A DNA stretch of 64,000 nucleotides from Glossina fuscipes (lineage: Eukaryota > Arthropoda > Insecta > Diptera > Glossinidae), in the NCBI RefSeq assembly GCF_014805625.2, contig NW_023998422.1, positions 9,163,182-9,227,181 of the forward strand, read 5' to 3'. This document shows positions 51,166 through 62,667 of the stretch, one piece after another; position 1 is the first letter of the stretch, and each line of letters begins with the position of its first letter. Both the position numbers and the translations under genes were made by a program. The notes below the pieces were generated by a model that saw nothing but the letters and a program-made list of their open reading frames with translations, ran no database searches and was not told where the DNA came from.

Positions 51166-52362
51166 ATGAGTTATCAGGTAGATGCATTGAATGCTGCACA
51201 TTTGGAGTTGCAAGGAGGTAATGGTGCGGAATTGAGGCGCCCATTTGACCCCACAGCTCATGACTTAGAATCAACATTCCGTCTAACACGTTTTGCTGAT
51301 TTAAAAGGACGTGGATGCAAAGTTCCTCAGGAGGTATTGGGAAAGTTGGTAGCTGCTCTTCAACAAGATTACTCGCTCCAAGATCAAGATACTCAGTTTA
51401 TGAATATGGCTATACCACGTATTGGTATTGGTCTAGATTGTTCTGTCATACCTTTACGTCATGGTGGCTTGTGTTTGGTGCAAACCACTGATTTCTTCTA
51501 CCCTATTGTCGATGATCCGTATATGATGGGTAAGATTGCTTGTGCAAATGTACTCAGTGACCTGTACGCGATGGGTGTCACAGATTGTGACAACATGTTA
51601 ATGTTATTAGCTGTTAGTACAAAAATGACAGAAAAAGAACGTGATGTGGTTGTACCTCTAATAATGCGTGGTTTTAAAGATTCGGCTTTGGAAGCTGGCA
51701 CCACAGTGACTGGTGGTCAAAGTGTAGTAAATCCTTGGTGTACTATTGGTGGCGTAGCATCAACTATTTGTCAGCCTAACGAATATATAGTGCCGGACAA
51801 TGCGGTAGTGGGTGATGTGCTAGTGCTAACTAAACCTTTAGGTACCCAAGTGGCTGTCAACGCTCACCAATGGTTAGATCAACCCGAACGCTGGAATCGT
51901 ATAAAATTGGTTGTATCAGAAGAGGATGTACGAAAAGCCTACCATAGAGCTATGAACTCCATGGCTCGTCTTAATCGTACCGCCGCCCGTTTAATGCATA
52001 AATATAATGCTCATGGGGCCACCGATATCACTGGTTTTGGATTGTTGGGTCATGCGCAAACGCTTGCCTCGCATCAGAAGAAGGACGTGTCCTTCGTCAT
52101 TCATAATCTTCCTGTCATTGCTAAAATGGCTGCTGTGGCCAAAGCTTGTGGCAATATGTTCCAGCTTTTACAAGGGCACTCTGCTGAAACATCAGGTGGC
52201 TTGTTAATATGTCTGCCACGTGAGCAGGCCGCTGCATATTGTAAAGATATCGAAAAACAGGAAGGTTACCAAGCCTGGATTATAGGAATTGTCGAGAAGG
52301 GCAACAAGACTGCCCGCATCATTGATAAACCCCGCGTCATTGAAGTGCCAGCTAAAGATTAG
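51166..52362 (+). CDS. SelD: Selenophosphate synthetase 1 (SPS1, SelD), arginine form
   Basis: An uninterrupted 398-codon frame, the same length as Drosophila SelD. SelD-family features in order: glycine-rich N-terminal segment, KGRGCKV at residues 47-53, [19 protein letters not shown] near residue 107, then [29 protein letters not shown] (ATP/Mg binding), [14 protein letters not shown], and SAETSGGLL near the C terminus. The position that is Sec or Cys in catalytic enzymes is Arg49, with Cys51 and the conserved Lys52 retained; SPS1 proteins of this type do not make selenophosphate. In Drosophila (also called patufet) loss causes ROS build-up and imaginal disc defects. I chose the ATG at 51166 because it gives the family length and no upstream in-frame exon is evident. 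It lies divergently from conv. No frameshift or stop is present. Confidence 0.95.
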   Translation: MSYQVDALNAAHLELQGGNGAELRRPFDPTAHDLESTFRLTRFADLKGRGCKVPQEVLGKLVAALQQDYSLQDQDTQFMNMAIPRIGIGLDCSVIPLRHGGLCLVQTTDFFYPIVDDPYMMGKIACANVLSDLYAMGVTDCDNMLMLLAVSTKMTEKERDVVVPLIMRGFKDSALEAGTTVTGGQSVVNPWCTIGGVASTICQPNEYIVPDNAVVGDVLVLTKPLGTQVAVNAHQWLDQPERWNRIKLVVSEEDVRKAYHRAMNSMARLNRTAARLMHKYNAHGATDITGFGLLGHAQTLASHQKKDVSFVIHNLPVIAKMAAVAKACGNMFQLLQGHSAETSGGLLICLPREQAAAYCKDIEKQEGYQAWIIGIVEKGNKTARIIDKPRVIEVPAKD

Positions 52363-52673
52363 ATTAGTTAGAAATATATCACTCACCATGTATGTATGTA
52401 TGTAATTGAAGATGTCAGGGGGTGCTACTTTTTAATATTTTTCTCTAGTAAACGGAAATAATTTACGCGTTAATGCTTTCTTATGTTTTCCTCGCTTTGT
52501 TTCAATTTGGATTTAATAGATTCGATTTAGTTGATATCATAAATTAACGTCTCAGTTTATTCTGTATATCAGAGCTTAGCATGTGACATCGTATCTGTAT
52601 TCGATTCGTTAATAGGACGCACACTAACTACATTTTGTTTTGATTAAATTTAAGAGAGCGTGCAAATATATCA

Positions 52674-52679
52674 AATAAA
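52674..52679 (+). promoter_or_regulatory. Poly(A) signal AATAAA of SelD
   Basis: AATAAA about 312 nt after the SelD stop codon; the first good match downstream, and a plausible 3' end. Confidence 0.55.
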
Positions 52680-53589
52680 TTTAATGAAATGATATACAAA
52701 ACGAATAATAATTTTGCATGATTTTTCTTTTCCAAAATATCGATTCGCAAATTTAGAATTTGAAACGATTTTTCTCGCATATTGTAAAACCTTAATTATA
52801 TCACTCGCAAAAGGATTTCAATCCGAACGCAACTTCACACACTCGTAAAGTCGCTAAGTTGAGTTTATAAATCTCTAAAAACAATAACTAAAATAAACAC
52901 AATTGAATCTATCGGCGAGTGATAAACATTAAAATATTAATGATAAGTTGAAATTTAATACAATTGTTTGCAATGAAGGCATCTAGTGTTCCCACGAACT
53001 ATTTATAATGTTGCTTATAAATAGTTGGTGTCTGTTGGGGCGCACTTGGAATTTATTTATAGCTATGTAGGGGATACGGGTGTTCGTAGTTTCTTCGTGA
53101 TGTCAGAAAACTCGGAGAATTTTAGCTTTTTCTCTTCTCTCTATTAAAGTGGCCAAACGTACTCTTAACGAAAACTTTTTCTAAACCTCTTATCCCCCGG
53201 ATTGGTTTTCGAAAATATTGAAACCTTCTTACAAGCATAAGTTACGATTTTGGAAGCTTTCTATATGATCAAAGGAGGAAAGATTGTGAATATATCGAAT
53301 TTTGGAAATTATGATTAGTAAGAATTATGAGCGTACCGCTTTAGTTAAAAAAAAAAAAGGATTAAAAATCTTTTTTGAGTAGTCGGCCGTTAAATTAAAT
53401 ATGACTTTGCCCAATATGCCTCATATAACTCTTGATGTTCTTTCGTTGTAAAAAACTAGAAAAGTCATGCCTTGGTCTGACGTAAAGTCTCGCTTCGCCT
53501 GAATGTCTCTAAATGTTGATTGGCCGGGAATATAGTTCTATGTAATCGCGCACAGCAAATTTATTTTATTTAATTTCTACAATCCCTAT
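52680..53589. other. Downstream of SelD, nothing recognised
   Basis: AT-rich DNA without a recognised gene or repeat. Confidence 0.45.
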
Positions 53590-53970
53590 ATGAGGACGTA
53601 GGCGAGAGGAAATTTTGACACTTGGTATGCCATGAGCGAGATATCTTGAAATTACAATTTTTTCCATGTAAGGACTATTTCATAATAAGGCCTTCAATGG
53701 GGAATGGCACTAAAAGTGACCCGATTCAATCCAATTTCAATAGGATTTCTTTGGGTCGAAACACGTTAGTGTATCAAATGTATTCAAAATATCTAAAAAA
53801 TTGGTATCTATAGAATAAACACAAATACACACGGACGGATATGCTTAAATCAATTCGGAACAAAATTCGGATTCGATATAATAAAAGGTAAGTACAATTT
53901 ATATCATAAGTCTTACATACATTCAAACAATCTTAATTTAATCAGTACCCGTAAGTTACGTGAGTTGTAG
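53590..53970 (+). repeat. Dispersed repeat, type A copy
   Basis: Shows 'gaaattacaattttttccat', 'gtaaggactatttcataata', 'gattcaatccaatttcaata', 'acacggacggatatgcttaa', 'gattcgatataataaaaggt', 'cttacatacattcaaacaa'. Confidence 0.6.
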
Positions 53971-54752
53971 AAATAATTTTTATATATAAAAATTTGACTT
54001 TAATTGTATCAAACTTCGATCATGTAAGTTTATTGCGTGAAGTCAAGCCTTTATAAAAGTCCTCAAGAAAAATACACGACAAGGCCTTATGACATCAACA
54101 GGTTAATAAGATATTTGGGAAGAAAATTTTGTTAAATTTCAACTGCGCCATTTCACGTGCTTATGTGGAAGTTTCCATGAAAAGTAGAATCGGCAGATAT
54201 AACGACGAGCGTAAAACAAACCTTCTATCAGCGGTATAGGCGTAGGGTAGCTTTGATCGACTGATATTTTTACATGTTTTGATTTGCCAGAGGCTTAAAA
54301 CTTTTTATAAAACACGAAATGTATGAAACATATTCTTACAGGTTGTTAAACCGATTACTACATTTACATACTTGTATCAATTCTAGGTAATTCAGTTATT
54401 AATACCTTGCCTCGTAGCCACCTACATGAAAATTTACATTTTTTACATGATCGTTGGAAGCAAACAAATCATTTTCCTGAACAAAAAAAAACGCAACACA
54501 TTAACAACATAGGCACAAATATGATCAAATAGAATGAATTTATTTTGAAAAAGCTCTCTCCAAATAAAGCTTAAAGGCACTTAAGAGTATCCCATCTTAT
54601 ATACAGAGTAATTATTTTGCAACCACACACAAGCACACAAGCATTTAGAATCATCGGAATAGATATAATATTGTGTCTACAAGATTACTATGTTAGATGT
54701 TTTGTTCCTCTAGTCGCTCACTAATACATAGACAATAAATGCAAAAAGAGTA
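53971..54752. other. AT-rich DNA, nothing recognised
   Basis: No gene, RNA or clear repeat. Confidence 0.45.
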
Positions 54753-55480
54753 CAAGTGTCCCTCGTATAATACGTTTAATTCGTTTAATTCGCTGTATCA
54801 AAAACGTGTTATACAAAACTATTCAAATTATTTATGTCAACTAACTTATAATGTGGAATAATAGAAATCAAGGCAATTTCTTCGACGCGTACGCTGTTGC
54901 CTCGGAACGTGATTTACGTTATATCGAAGCCATATAAACAAAAGAGTAACTTCATTGCAGGTTTTTATAAAAAAAAAAATATGAAATTCATGATCATGTT
55001 GAAGTATAAAAATTGAAAACATATACTACTGAAAAGGCTGTAGTAGACCAAGGCTCACGATTTAATAGCCCTTATCATTCTATAATGATTCATATGATAA
55101 TTACTAATAATAAAGTATTCTATGGAAAGTGGTCGAAAAAGTGATCCGATCCGATCCGAACTATTTTTAATAATGAGTGTCCTTGGGCTAAGTTCGGGAG
55201 CTCGTCATGGTATCAAGTTTCATGAAAATAAATTTAAAAATTTGTGGCCTTTAGGTTGTGCACAAGATAACAAGACGGACAGGCAAGCTTAAAATCACTC
55301 TCTGAATCGATCGATATAATAATAGGGGGATGTATCTCAAGTTCGTCAGCGTATTTCATATAAATGCACAAACTTTATACAAATTTTATAACGATCGAGT
55401 AAAACAAATATTCAATTTTTGGTAATCGCATTATATCGGAAACGTGTTTGACAAGTACCGTGCTATACGAGGGATGCCTG
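54753..55480. mobile_element. TIR element with pogo/Tigger-like ends, non-autonomous
   Basis: The left end starts CAAGTGTCCCTCGTATAAT (54753) and the right end, read on the minus strand from 55480, starts CAGGCATCCCTCGTATAGC. The 22-base ends differ at five or six positions, and both start CA and share TCCCTCGTATA. The similarity to the CAGGCATACCTCG start of Tigger/pogo elements suggests that Tc1/mariner branch. TA precedes the left end and CA follows the right end, so one copy of a TA target duplication may have mutated. The 728-bp interior has no transposase frame and contains a type A repeat (about 55060-55400). Confidence 0.6.
55060..55400 (+). repeat. Dispersed repeat, type A copy inside the TIR element
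   Basis: Shows 'gtggtcgaaaaagtgatccg', 'gaactatttttaataatgag', 'ggtatcaagtttcatgaaaa', 'caagacggacaggcaagctt', 'gaatcgatcgatataataat'. Being inside the TIR element, it probably inserted into it, or was carried by it. Confidence 0.6.
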
Positions 55481-57235
55481 CATTGAGTACTGCGGAGGCA
55501 CTGACTGGTGAATATATATAGAAAGCAACTTAACATCAATATATTCAGTACATTTCAGTATATATTTGACTTTTGAAGTGTAAAGTGTTCGCGAAGATCT
55601 CTCTTCATATAGAATACGCTTATATGCAAATACAAAAACGAAACGATATTCTTGCTAAAGCATTAATAATAACTTAAAATTTATAACGAAAGCTAATTTT
55701 CTTCTTTTTTTTTGTTATTTGCTAATTTTTATTCTCTCCTCTTAATATAAACAAAATTGCTCGTTTTTTTTTTCTTTTTCAAAAGTGTGATATAAAACAA
55801 AAAAAAAAAAAAAACCAACAGCAACAGCAACAGCAGCAAAAGCAGCAGCAACAAAATTATTGCATATAGTTCGAAAAACGAAAAGTATGTAAATTACCAC
55901 AAAATAATTAAAAAATGAGAAAAGAAAAAAACAACAAAAAAAGAAGAAAAACAAACAAAATATGCGTTTGTGTATGTGTGCGTGCGTTTCTACTATACAA
56001 AAAGTATATAAATTGTGTGTAATTGAACTTTCTTGAGGAGGAAAATTGAAACAGTTTTGCACATTTCTTCTTCCTTCCCTATGTGAACAACAGCATAAAT
56101 AAATGTGAAGCTCTATGCTGTGCGAATAGAAGAAAAAAAAAAACAAAAAAAAAAAAGATGAAAAAATAAAAACAATAATAATACTCTAAGTACAGTGTGG
56201 TGCCGTTAGTTGGTTGATGTTCGAACTAAAAAAGAAACGTGTTTGTAATGCCAATCATGCACACACAAACACACACACAAACACACAAACACACACACAC
56301 ACATGCCACATAATGTGGGCTTTATGAACGTACCCACAACCCCACAACTCTGCATTCGAACAAAGTAAATATGTGTACACATATACACATATGCATATAT
56401 ATAAGTGTACATGGTTATGTTGGGCCTGAAAACGCAAACTGGCATAAACCCATAGTGCGTATGTGCATTAAAGTAAAGTAAAGATAACAACAACATATCT
56501 AAAGATGGATCGACAGACGATAGACATAACATAAACACACGCACACACACACACACACACACAATCACGCAACTGTACGTTGCCATATACTTATATCTTA
56601 TGTATATATATATATATACAAATCAACTTTAAAGTCACAACCAATTGGATAGTAATTGATATGGTTTATTAAACATTTATATTAAATTATATGCATCTAT
56701 ACATTCATAATGCTTGCATGTGTATGCATGTATATGCTTATGCCCATGATTATGGTTTTCTGCAACAGTTTGCTAGTAAGGTACTTAACCTTTGTTATAA
56801 CAGTTAATAGAAAACTTATCATAATCGTTGATATAAAATTTCATTTGAAATTTTACCAGAATACCTTTCTTGCCAAACCATTAACAATTCATTAATGAAA
56901 CGGTTAGAGAAATAGTTTGCATCAAATTTGAAATTAATTCGATTTTATTTGTGTGCCCGTCAGCCTCTTTATAAGTTGCAGTTATATTTATTTCGGCAAG
57001 AGATATATAGGAAGATGAAGAAAGAGAGAGAGAGAGAGGGAGCAAGAGTGACAGATAGAGCTTCTACAAAGCTTCTTAAATCTTACTCGAAAACACAAAA
57101 TAATTCATCGTTGACTTCATCGGCGTAACAGTTAAAGAAAAGATCCTCCACAAAATAACCGAATATTTTTCTTATATTCTAAATGAATTTAATTAAACCG
57201 AATATTTGTCACACGTTGATCGAGAAATTTCTATC
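55481..57235. other. Microsatellite-rich DNA
   Basis: 55680-56620 contains poly-A runs, a CAG/CAA-rich patch near 55815-55855, (CA)n at about 56258-56304 and 56536-56562 and TA runs. 56620-57235 is plain AT-rich DNA with a GA run near 57027. No gene was recognised. Confidence 0.5.
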
Positions 57236-58175
57236 ATTTTTATACCCACCACTGTAAGAAGGGGGTGTACTCATTTTTTTTTTTTTCTTTCGCCCAAAAG
57301 GAAGCTTCAGAGGTTCTATAAAGTGTATACATTCTTGATCAGCGTGAAATTGTGAGTTGATTTAGCCATGTCTGTCCGTCTGTGTGGTATGTATCGCTTG
57401 CATTCTCCTGCTTGCAAAAATGAAGAAGTCGACTTCAAATTTGGTGGAAACATTGGAAGTTTTTGCAAGCAGGTTGGTATTGAATAGGGTCCATTTTGGT
57501 TAGAACAGAGCGGCGCAGTGGAGTATAAACTGAACGCAAGTCCGTCCGGAGGGGGAAAACCATCAACAGGCGTCCATGAGGGCAGTGCGAGACTTTAACC
57601 CGCTAAAAACTACCCCTCCTATTCCCTTCCCCATGGCACGACTGTTTAGGTATACCTTCACAGGGAGGGTAGCCATGTTTGCGGCGAACACTCCTACCGC
57701 CTTCCATATTTTCAGGTCGTGCAACATATGTTTGCCACAAGATTGTCGGGGAGAGGTAACACTCCAACTTCCGTCTGTAGTCTCTGTTGTTCGTTATGAT
57801 ATACCATAACGCAAATCCGTCTCTGTACTCTTTACGTGCAAAAATGGGACAAATTCGCCATGCACTCACACAAACTTACAACTGATTAAATTTTATTTGG
57901 TTCGCTTTCTTGAGGTTTTATACTTACTTTCGCATACAAAGCAAACAACACAGAATGTTTAAATCTATTTTGTACACTCCTCAAATGAAGATATATATTA
58001 TCTGCCTAAAAATGGGTTGATTTTAAAATGAATATGATAGACACCAGAAGTAATTTTTTCTTAACAATACCAGCGATGTGAGTGTCATAGAGAAGAACTT
58101 GGAGAGTAGAAAGCGGAGAGAATTGTGATGGGTACGCGAGATGCTGTCCCGCCGAATACAACTTTCTTACTTGTT
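57236..58175 (-). mobile_element. Full-length copy 3 of the ~0.75-kb dispersed element (type C) with a nested insertion
   Basis: Plus-strand order: TTTTTATACCCACCACTG, 'gaagcttcagaggttctata', 'attcttgatcagcgtgaa', ATGTCTGTCCGTCTGTG, then an insertion (57547-57807), then 'tactctttacgtgcaaaaat', 'aacttacaactgattaaatt', 'ctgcctaaaaatgggttg', 'aacttggagagtagaaag' and the end 'ttcttacttgtt'. The last part is nearly identical in order and sequence to 9830-10160. No target duplication is visible around the element. Confidence 0.85.
57533..57821. mobile_element. 261-bp nested insertion with 14-bp target-site duplication
   Basis: AACGCAAGTCCGTC at 57533-57546 and AACGCAAATCCGTC at 57808-57821 (one mismatch) flank 261 bp that are absent from the homologous copies at 9391 and 38415. 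The insert is much GC-richer than its host. Read on the minus strand it ends 'gatggttttccccctccg', in the style of non-LTR 3' UTRs; no conserved protein is encoded. It shares CCCTTCCCCATGGCACGA with 59440-59640. Confidence 0.8.
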
Positions 58176-60574
58176 TGCTGGTAAAACCGTTATATAATCA
58201 TAGTGCTTCTGGGATTTCTGGACGAAAAATTACATTTTCTAAAGGTCACGTTCGAAGTGTATCATTAAAAAACTGCTTCCGAAAGCGAAATAAAATGTGT
58301 CGGGTCAAGGTTTAGCCGTACGATGAATGCATCAGAACTTCTCTGCTAAGTGTATGTGTTATCATATTGTTACGATGAAAGGCAATGACTTTCAATTCGT
58401 GACAGTCAAGGGAGGGGGGGGGGGTTAAATTCTTGTTTAGACCAATTTTTGCTCTAGCTCGTCCTTTCCTCATTAAGTTACAGTATATATATATAGATAT
58501 TATTATTTTGCGTTTACGGCACATGCCTGCGAGCATCTACAAGACTATTCTTTCAGTTTCCATGTGAATGTATTATCTTTAAGCCTCGTTGCATGGAGAT
58601 AAGTGATCCAGCTCAAGTTCACAGATAGATTTTGGGACCTTCAGCAGTCGAGTTTTACGCAGAAAGGGGAAAAAGATAAGAGCAGTAAATGTTAGCTTTC
58701 ATGCTTCACTCGAAAAATAATGCGAACAATGGGTGCAGTACAATGTCCAAATAGTAAGCGACAATAACGAAGACTAAGCCTTAACCACCCTTAACGCGGA
58801 AAATGAAGCTGAATATCTCTGGAGGCCTAATTTAGGCGAGTAACCTACTTGTAGTATATCATGTAGTGTATCATGCTTCAAACAAACAAATACATATAGA
58901 TAAGTAGTGTCCTCATTATCATAGTATAATTTAAAGAGATATGGCGTAATGCAGTATTCAGGACTTCGTGCTGATGAAGAACGAAAGATATGCCTATGCT
59001 TTCGTTGGCTGTGAAAAATTGAAATTTCCATCCTTAAGCGGCAAACAAAGTTCTGAGTTAATCTTAAATAACAGATAGCATTAACTCTGGGCAGATTACT
59101 CGGCAGCGGGAACCAGGCATTCTCCAGACAGAAGACATCGAAATTATCAGATCCATTTTTACTAAGTAATCGGCTACTGTAAGGTCCTAGGAATTAGGTC
59201 AAGCCTGTATTGCGTTGAGGAAACTAGAGAAGTAGTAGACAGATTCGTTGCTTGATGTCGGTGCCGAGTCGATGCTCTTTCTTTGACATTGAAAATCCAT
59301 GCACAAAAAGTTGAATGGCAATCCAGGGTATGAGGGGGGGATTACCCGAAAGGATTATAAACCAAATCATGGGGACTAAGAATGTCAGTCCCGCTCGTTA
59401 CATCGCGTGCGCTTGGAGGCATTTTTAAAGATTTTACAGGCGCAAGAGAGTAAAGCGTTGGTTGTTATTATCACAAAATCGTGGCGGCACTGCACAATTG
59501 GAAGCGCTAAATATGCTTACCCTTCCCCATGGCACGAGGGCAGTTTGGATCGCACTCAATCTTTCATATTTGATAGTCCGGCGATTTGAGGTTGTCTTCC
59601 AAGCTGGGAGACGTCAGTTACTGGTTGCACATAACTCTATCAAACTAAGTATTTTGTCTTATTAAGGTTTAACTTTAGCAGATATTGATCTTAAATTCCG
59701 AACGTACCTGATCGCAAAGAGTTATATTTGTGCATGAATTTTTGTCGTGGCCTTAGCAAATACATTCATGTGCAGCTTTAGATCCGATGCCTCTTATGTG
59801 GACGATCAAGTGAAGGAATATTTGTAGAATGAAGAATTAAGAATTGCGTGTCAAAGGTCAAACAGATGGAGATGGTTAAGTCAGCCTCGTATTTCGTACT
59901 ACAATCAAAAATATATATTTATAGTATGTGTATATATGCATGTGTATGTATGCATGTAATTGTTCTGCTAAACTGCGAATGAAATATTAAAAAGGCAAAC
60001 GCAACAATTGAAATGTTTTGAGAGTTAAAAATGAATTTTGAAAATTCCCTCGCCAAGGCTACTATCGTTTTCTTACTTCTAATATCGTTGATGCATGTAT
60101 CGATCGATCATTTGCAAACGCACGCGATTACCTTTTATTTTTTTTTTTTTTTTGTGAAATGCAAAAAAAAAACTTTAAGAACATTTTCGACGCGTAGAAA
60201 ATGGTTGATACGTTCTTTGAAATGATTCATGTTTCTATTCTAATTTAAAGAAATTGTATGAAGCAAATTAACAAAAAAAAAAAAAAAATTAAAAATAAAG
60301 AACAGAAAATTTAAAAGAAAAGAACTGAAAAACGCAATGGCAGTGAACTAATTTTGAAATTTGCCAAAAATGTATATATATGTATTTCTGTATGTGCATA
60401 CATACACAATCGTACTGTAGTGTACATGAAAATATATTTAAAATTCACATACAATGAATTGAAAACGATATGTATATGTGTATGTGTGACAATATAAATT
60501 AATAATTAAATATATATATATATACCCATACGAGTTGAGTCCATGCATATGTTAAGAGAGCGCATTCATTTTAT
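58176..60574. other. Gene-poor DNA with a possible non-LTR fragment
   Basis: An 11-base G run lies at 58414-58424. Around 59440-59640 the DNA is GC-richer and shares 'cgctaaa..cccttccccatggcacga' with the nested insertion at 57547-57807, so it may be another fragment of that element. 59900-60540 is AT/GT-rich with poly-A runs. No gene was recognised. Confidence 0.45.
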
Positions 60575-61215
60575 GGATTTTTTTATATCCACCATCGAAG
60601 AGTAAGGAATATATTCAGTTTGTCGAAATGTTTTGCAACGACCAGAAGTAAGCTTCACGGGCCTCACAAAGTATATACACATTCTTGATTATCATCAAAC
60701 TTTTTACTTGATTTAACCACGTTCGTCTGTCCGTCTGTATGGCGGCAAAAATGAAGTTATCGACTCCAAATTTGGCAGAAGCATTGCAAGTCCTTGGACG
60801 CAGCTTGGTATCGGTCCAAGGACACGCAATACAAAATTGTAAACTATAGCAGCTATAGAAAAATGGGCGAAATTGACCATGCCTACCCAATGTTATAGTG
60901 TATCGGCATTTAATTCTTTTTTCAATATCTTTACAGCGCGCAGAACCAAGCTTCAAAAATTCCATAAAATATATAAATTCTTGGAATGCATAAACATGTC
61001 CGTCTGTTTGAGTGTCAATCTGTTTGTCCGCCCAATTGTGTAGTATCTGTGGTGTTTGCAAAATAATTTGGAATTGACCTAAACTTTTCAAAGGACGCGT
61101 CCACACACTTACGCGACAAAAATTTTTATTTTAATATTATTTTTTTGTCTTTTCGAGCATAACGGGTGACGGGTACAAAGGATTCGTGCATGATCGAGCA
61201 TAATTTTCTTATTTG
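60575..61215 (-). mobile_element. Type C element(s), possibly two partial copies in tandem
   Basis: Plus strand: 'tttttttatatccaccatcg', a 35-bp block at 60609-60643 that recurs inverted at 63941-63975, 'cattcttgattatcatcaaa', CGTCTGTCCGTCTGTATGG; then at 60940 a second tail-like block ('gcgcagaaccaagcttcaaa', 'acatgtccgtctgtttg') and an end 'attttcttatttgtttt' at 61200-61220. The two tail blocks suggest nested or tandem insertion. Confidence 0.65.
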
Positions 61216-61299
61216 TTTTGCTTTCTTTTGGTACATTTACGGCTTGATGTGTTTCTGTTAAAGCAGATCCTTGTGCAATACCAACTTAAACTAAAGGGA

Positions 61300-61690
61300 T
61301 AACCGTTAAACAATGTGAAATGTGATCGGGTCTTTTGGCCGGTATGGCTGAGATATTCTTATAGGCTTTTAGGTGAGACTAAATAATGCCAGTCTTTGTT
61401 CAGTTTTGAATTTTTCTCGATTGAGAACCTCTTTGCGGGCGAGTTACATTTCACTTTGATTGTGGATAATCTTTGGTATGACTTATAACATGATGTTTTC
61501 TGTTTATACTGGCCATGGTAGTGGAAAGATGGACAACCGTCATTGCGGCCATTAGCAAAAGACTACATAAGTTCAGTGTTCCAACCACGGACAAAAGACA
61601 GACAGGCACACGAGCATAATTCAATCGATCGAGAATCTTACGTTGATCTAAAATATTGAAAGTTCCTTGATGCGCATTTCCCTATATTGC
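61300..61690 (+). repeat. Type C-like fragment
   Basis: Has 'tggccatggtagtgg'-adjacent sequence, 'aaagacagacaggcacacga', 'aattcaatcgatcgagaatc' and 'gttgatctaaaatattgaaa', in the order of a type C tail, strongly diverged. Confidence 0.4.
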
Positions 61691-61857
61691 AAGCGAACGG
61701 GTAATGCTAGATATCCGCATCCTATGTAAAGTATGAAAATTACTGCAAATTCGTCCTTTAAAATACCGATAGGCAGTATCGTGTTCTACATTTCTCATAA
61801 TATTTGAATCGCATAGCGATAAAATAACCTTTCTCTTGATGTTGCCCACTGCTGAAC

Positions 61858-62290
61858 TCATATTCGTATATCACCACTAGAATCGGAACATTGCCTAGAG
61901 AGACGGCAGATCGTCAATCGAAACGAAAGGTAATTAGAAAGAGCAATGTGTGCTGAATGCATAGGCCAAGGAAGCACCTTACAGTTGAGGCATTCTAATA
62001 CTTCCTTGAGGCTTTTTGCAAAATAAGCTCGAGCATGGTCGTGCTGGCAAAACAAATCAATTTGTATGGCATCTAATTTCCCCTAAAGCATTTTCGTTCC
62101 CTCTGAACGTTACAAAATTCTTGCTTACTAGACGGCTCAACATTTTCTATATTCTTCTTGCATTTAACATAGATCTTTATTGGTTCGTGCGTTCCATGGC
62201 GCACTTGTATGTTCTTTCCACTTCAAGTCATAATAATCTTTTTTACAATGGAAAACAGTGCTCATGTGCCTTCGAATCGATCGAATAAAA
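61858..62290 (-). pseudogene. Decayed mariner transposase fragment
   Basis: On the minus strand the frame reads QHDHARAYFAKSLKEVLE, then CKVLPWPMHSAHIALSNYLS. This aligns in order with the mariner catalytic region, in which an H-D-N-A-R-P-H motif is followed by about 34 residues and then the Y-S-P-D-x-A-P-S-D-Y motif. The second catalytic Asp is present (HDH), but the residue at the third position is Asn (LSNY in place of PSDY), so this D-D34-D site is broken. Upstream on the minus strand, 'KKDYYDLKWKE' resembles the preceding strand of the fold but contains in-frame stops. The terminal inverted repeats were not located. It is a dead fragment. Confidence 0.75.
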
Positions 62291-62667
62291 GCATGAAGCA
62301 ATTATTAGTTCTTTCTAATTAAATTAAGAAACAAGAGACAAAAGTTATTCAATAACAGGTGGAAACAATGCGCAGAAAGCAAAGTAATGAGAAAGAAGTT
62401 CGAGAAGCGTAATAATGATAGCTTAACACTAATTGGGAAACTTAACGTAACTTAAAATAAGCCGTAAAAGAAATTTAAAATTTTATTATATTTTATGCTA
62501 AAAGTTACAATCTTCAACAACCAACCAACTAACCTTAAACATAGGCGCGTGGAGCTTAAAAGATGAAAAAGTCAATAAACTCGGAAATATTTGGAAATTT
62601 GACAAAGCGTCAAGCCGGGCTTGCATTAGGCATCAATTTGACAATATTAAGGTTACAAGAAACTTTG

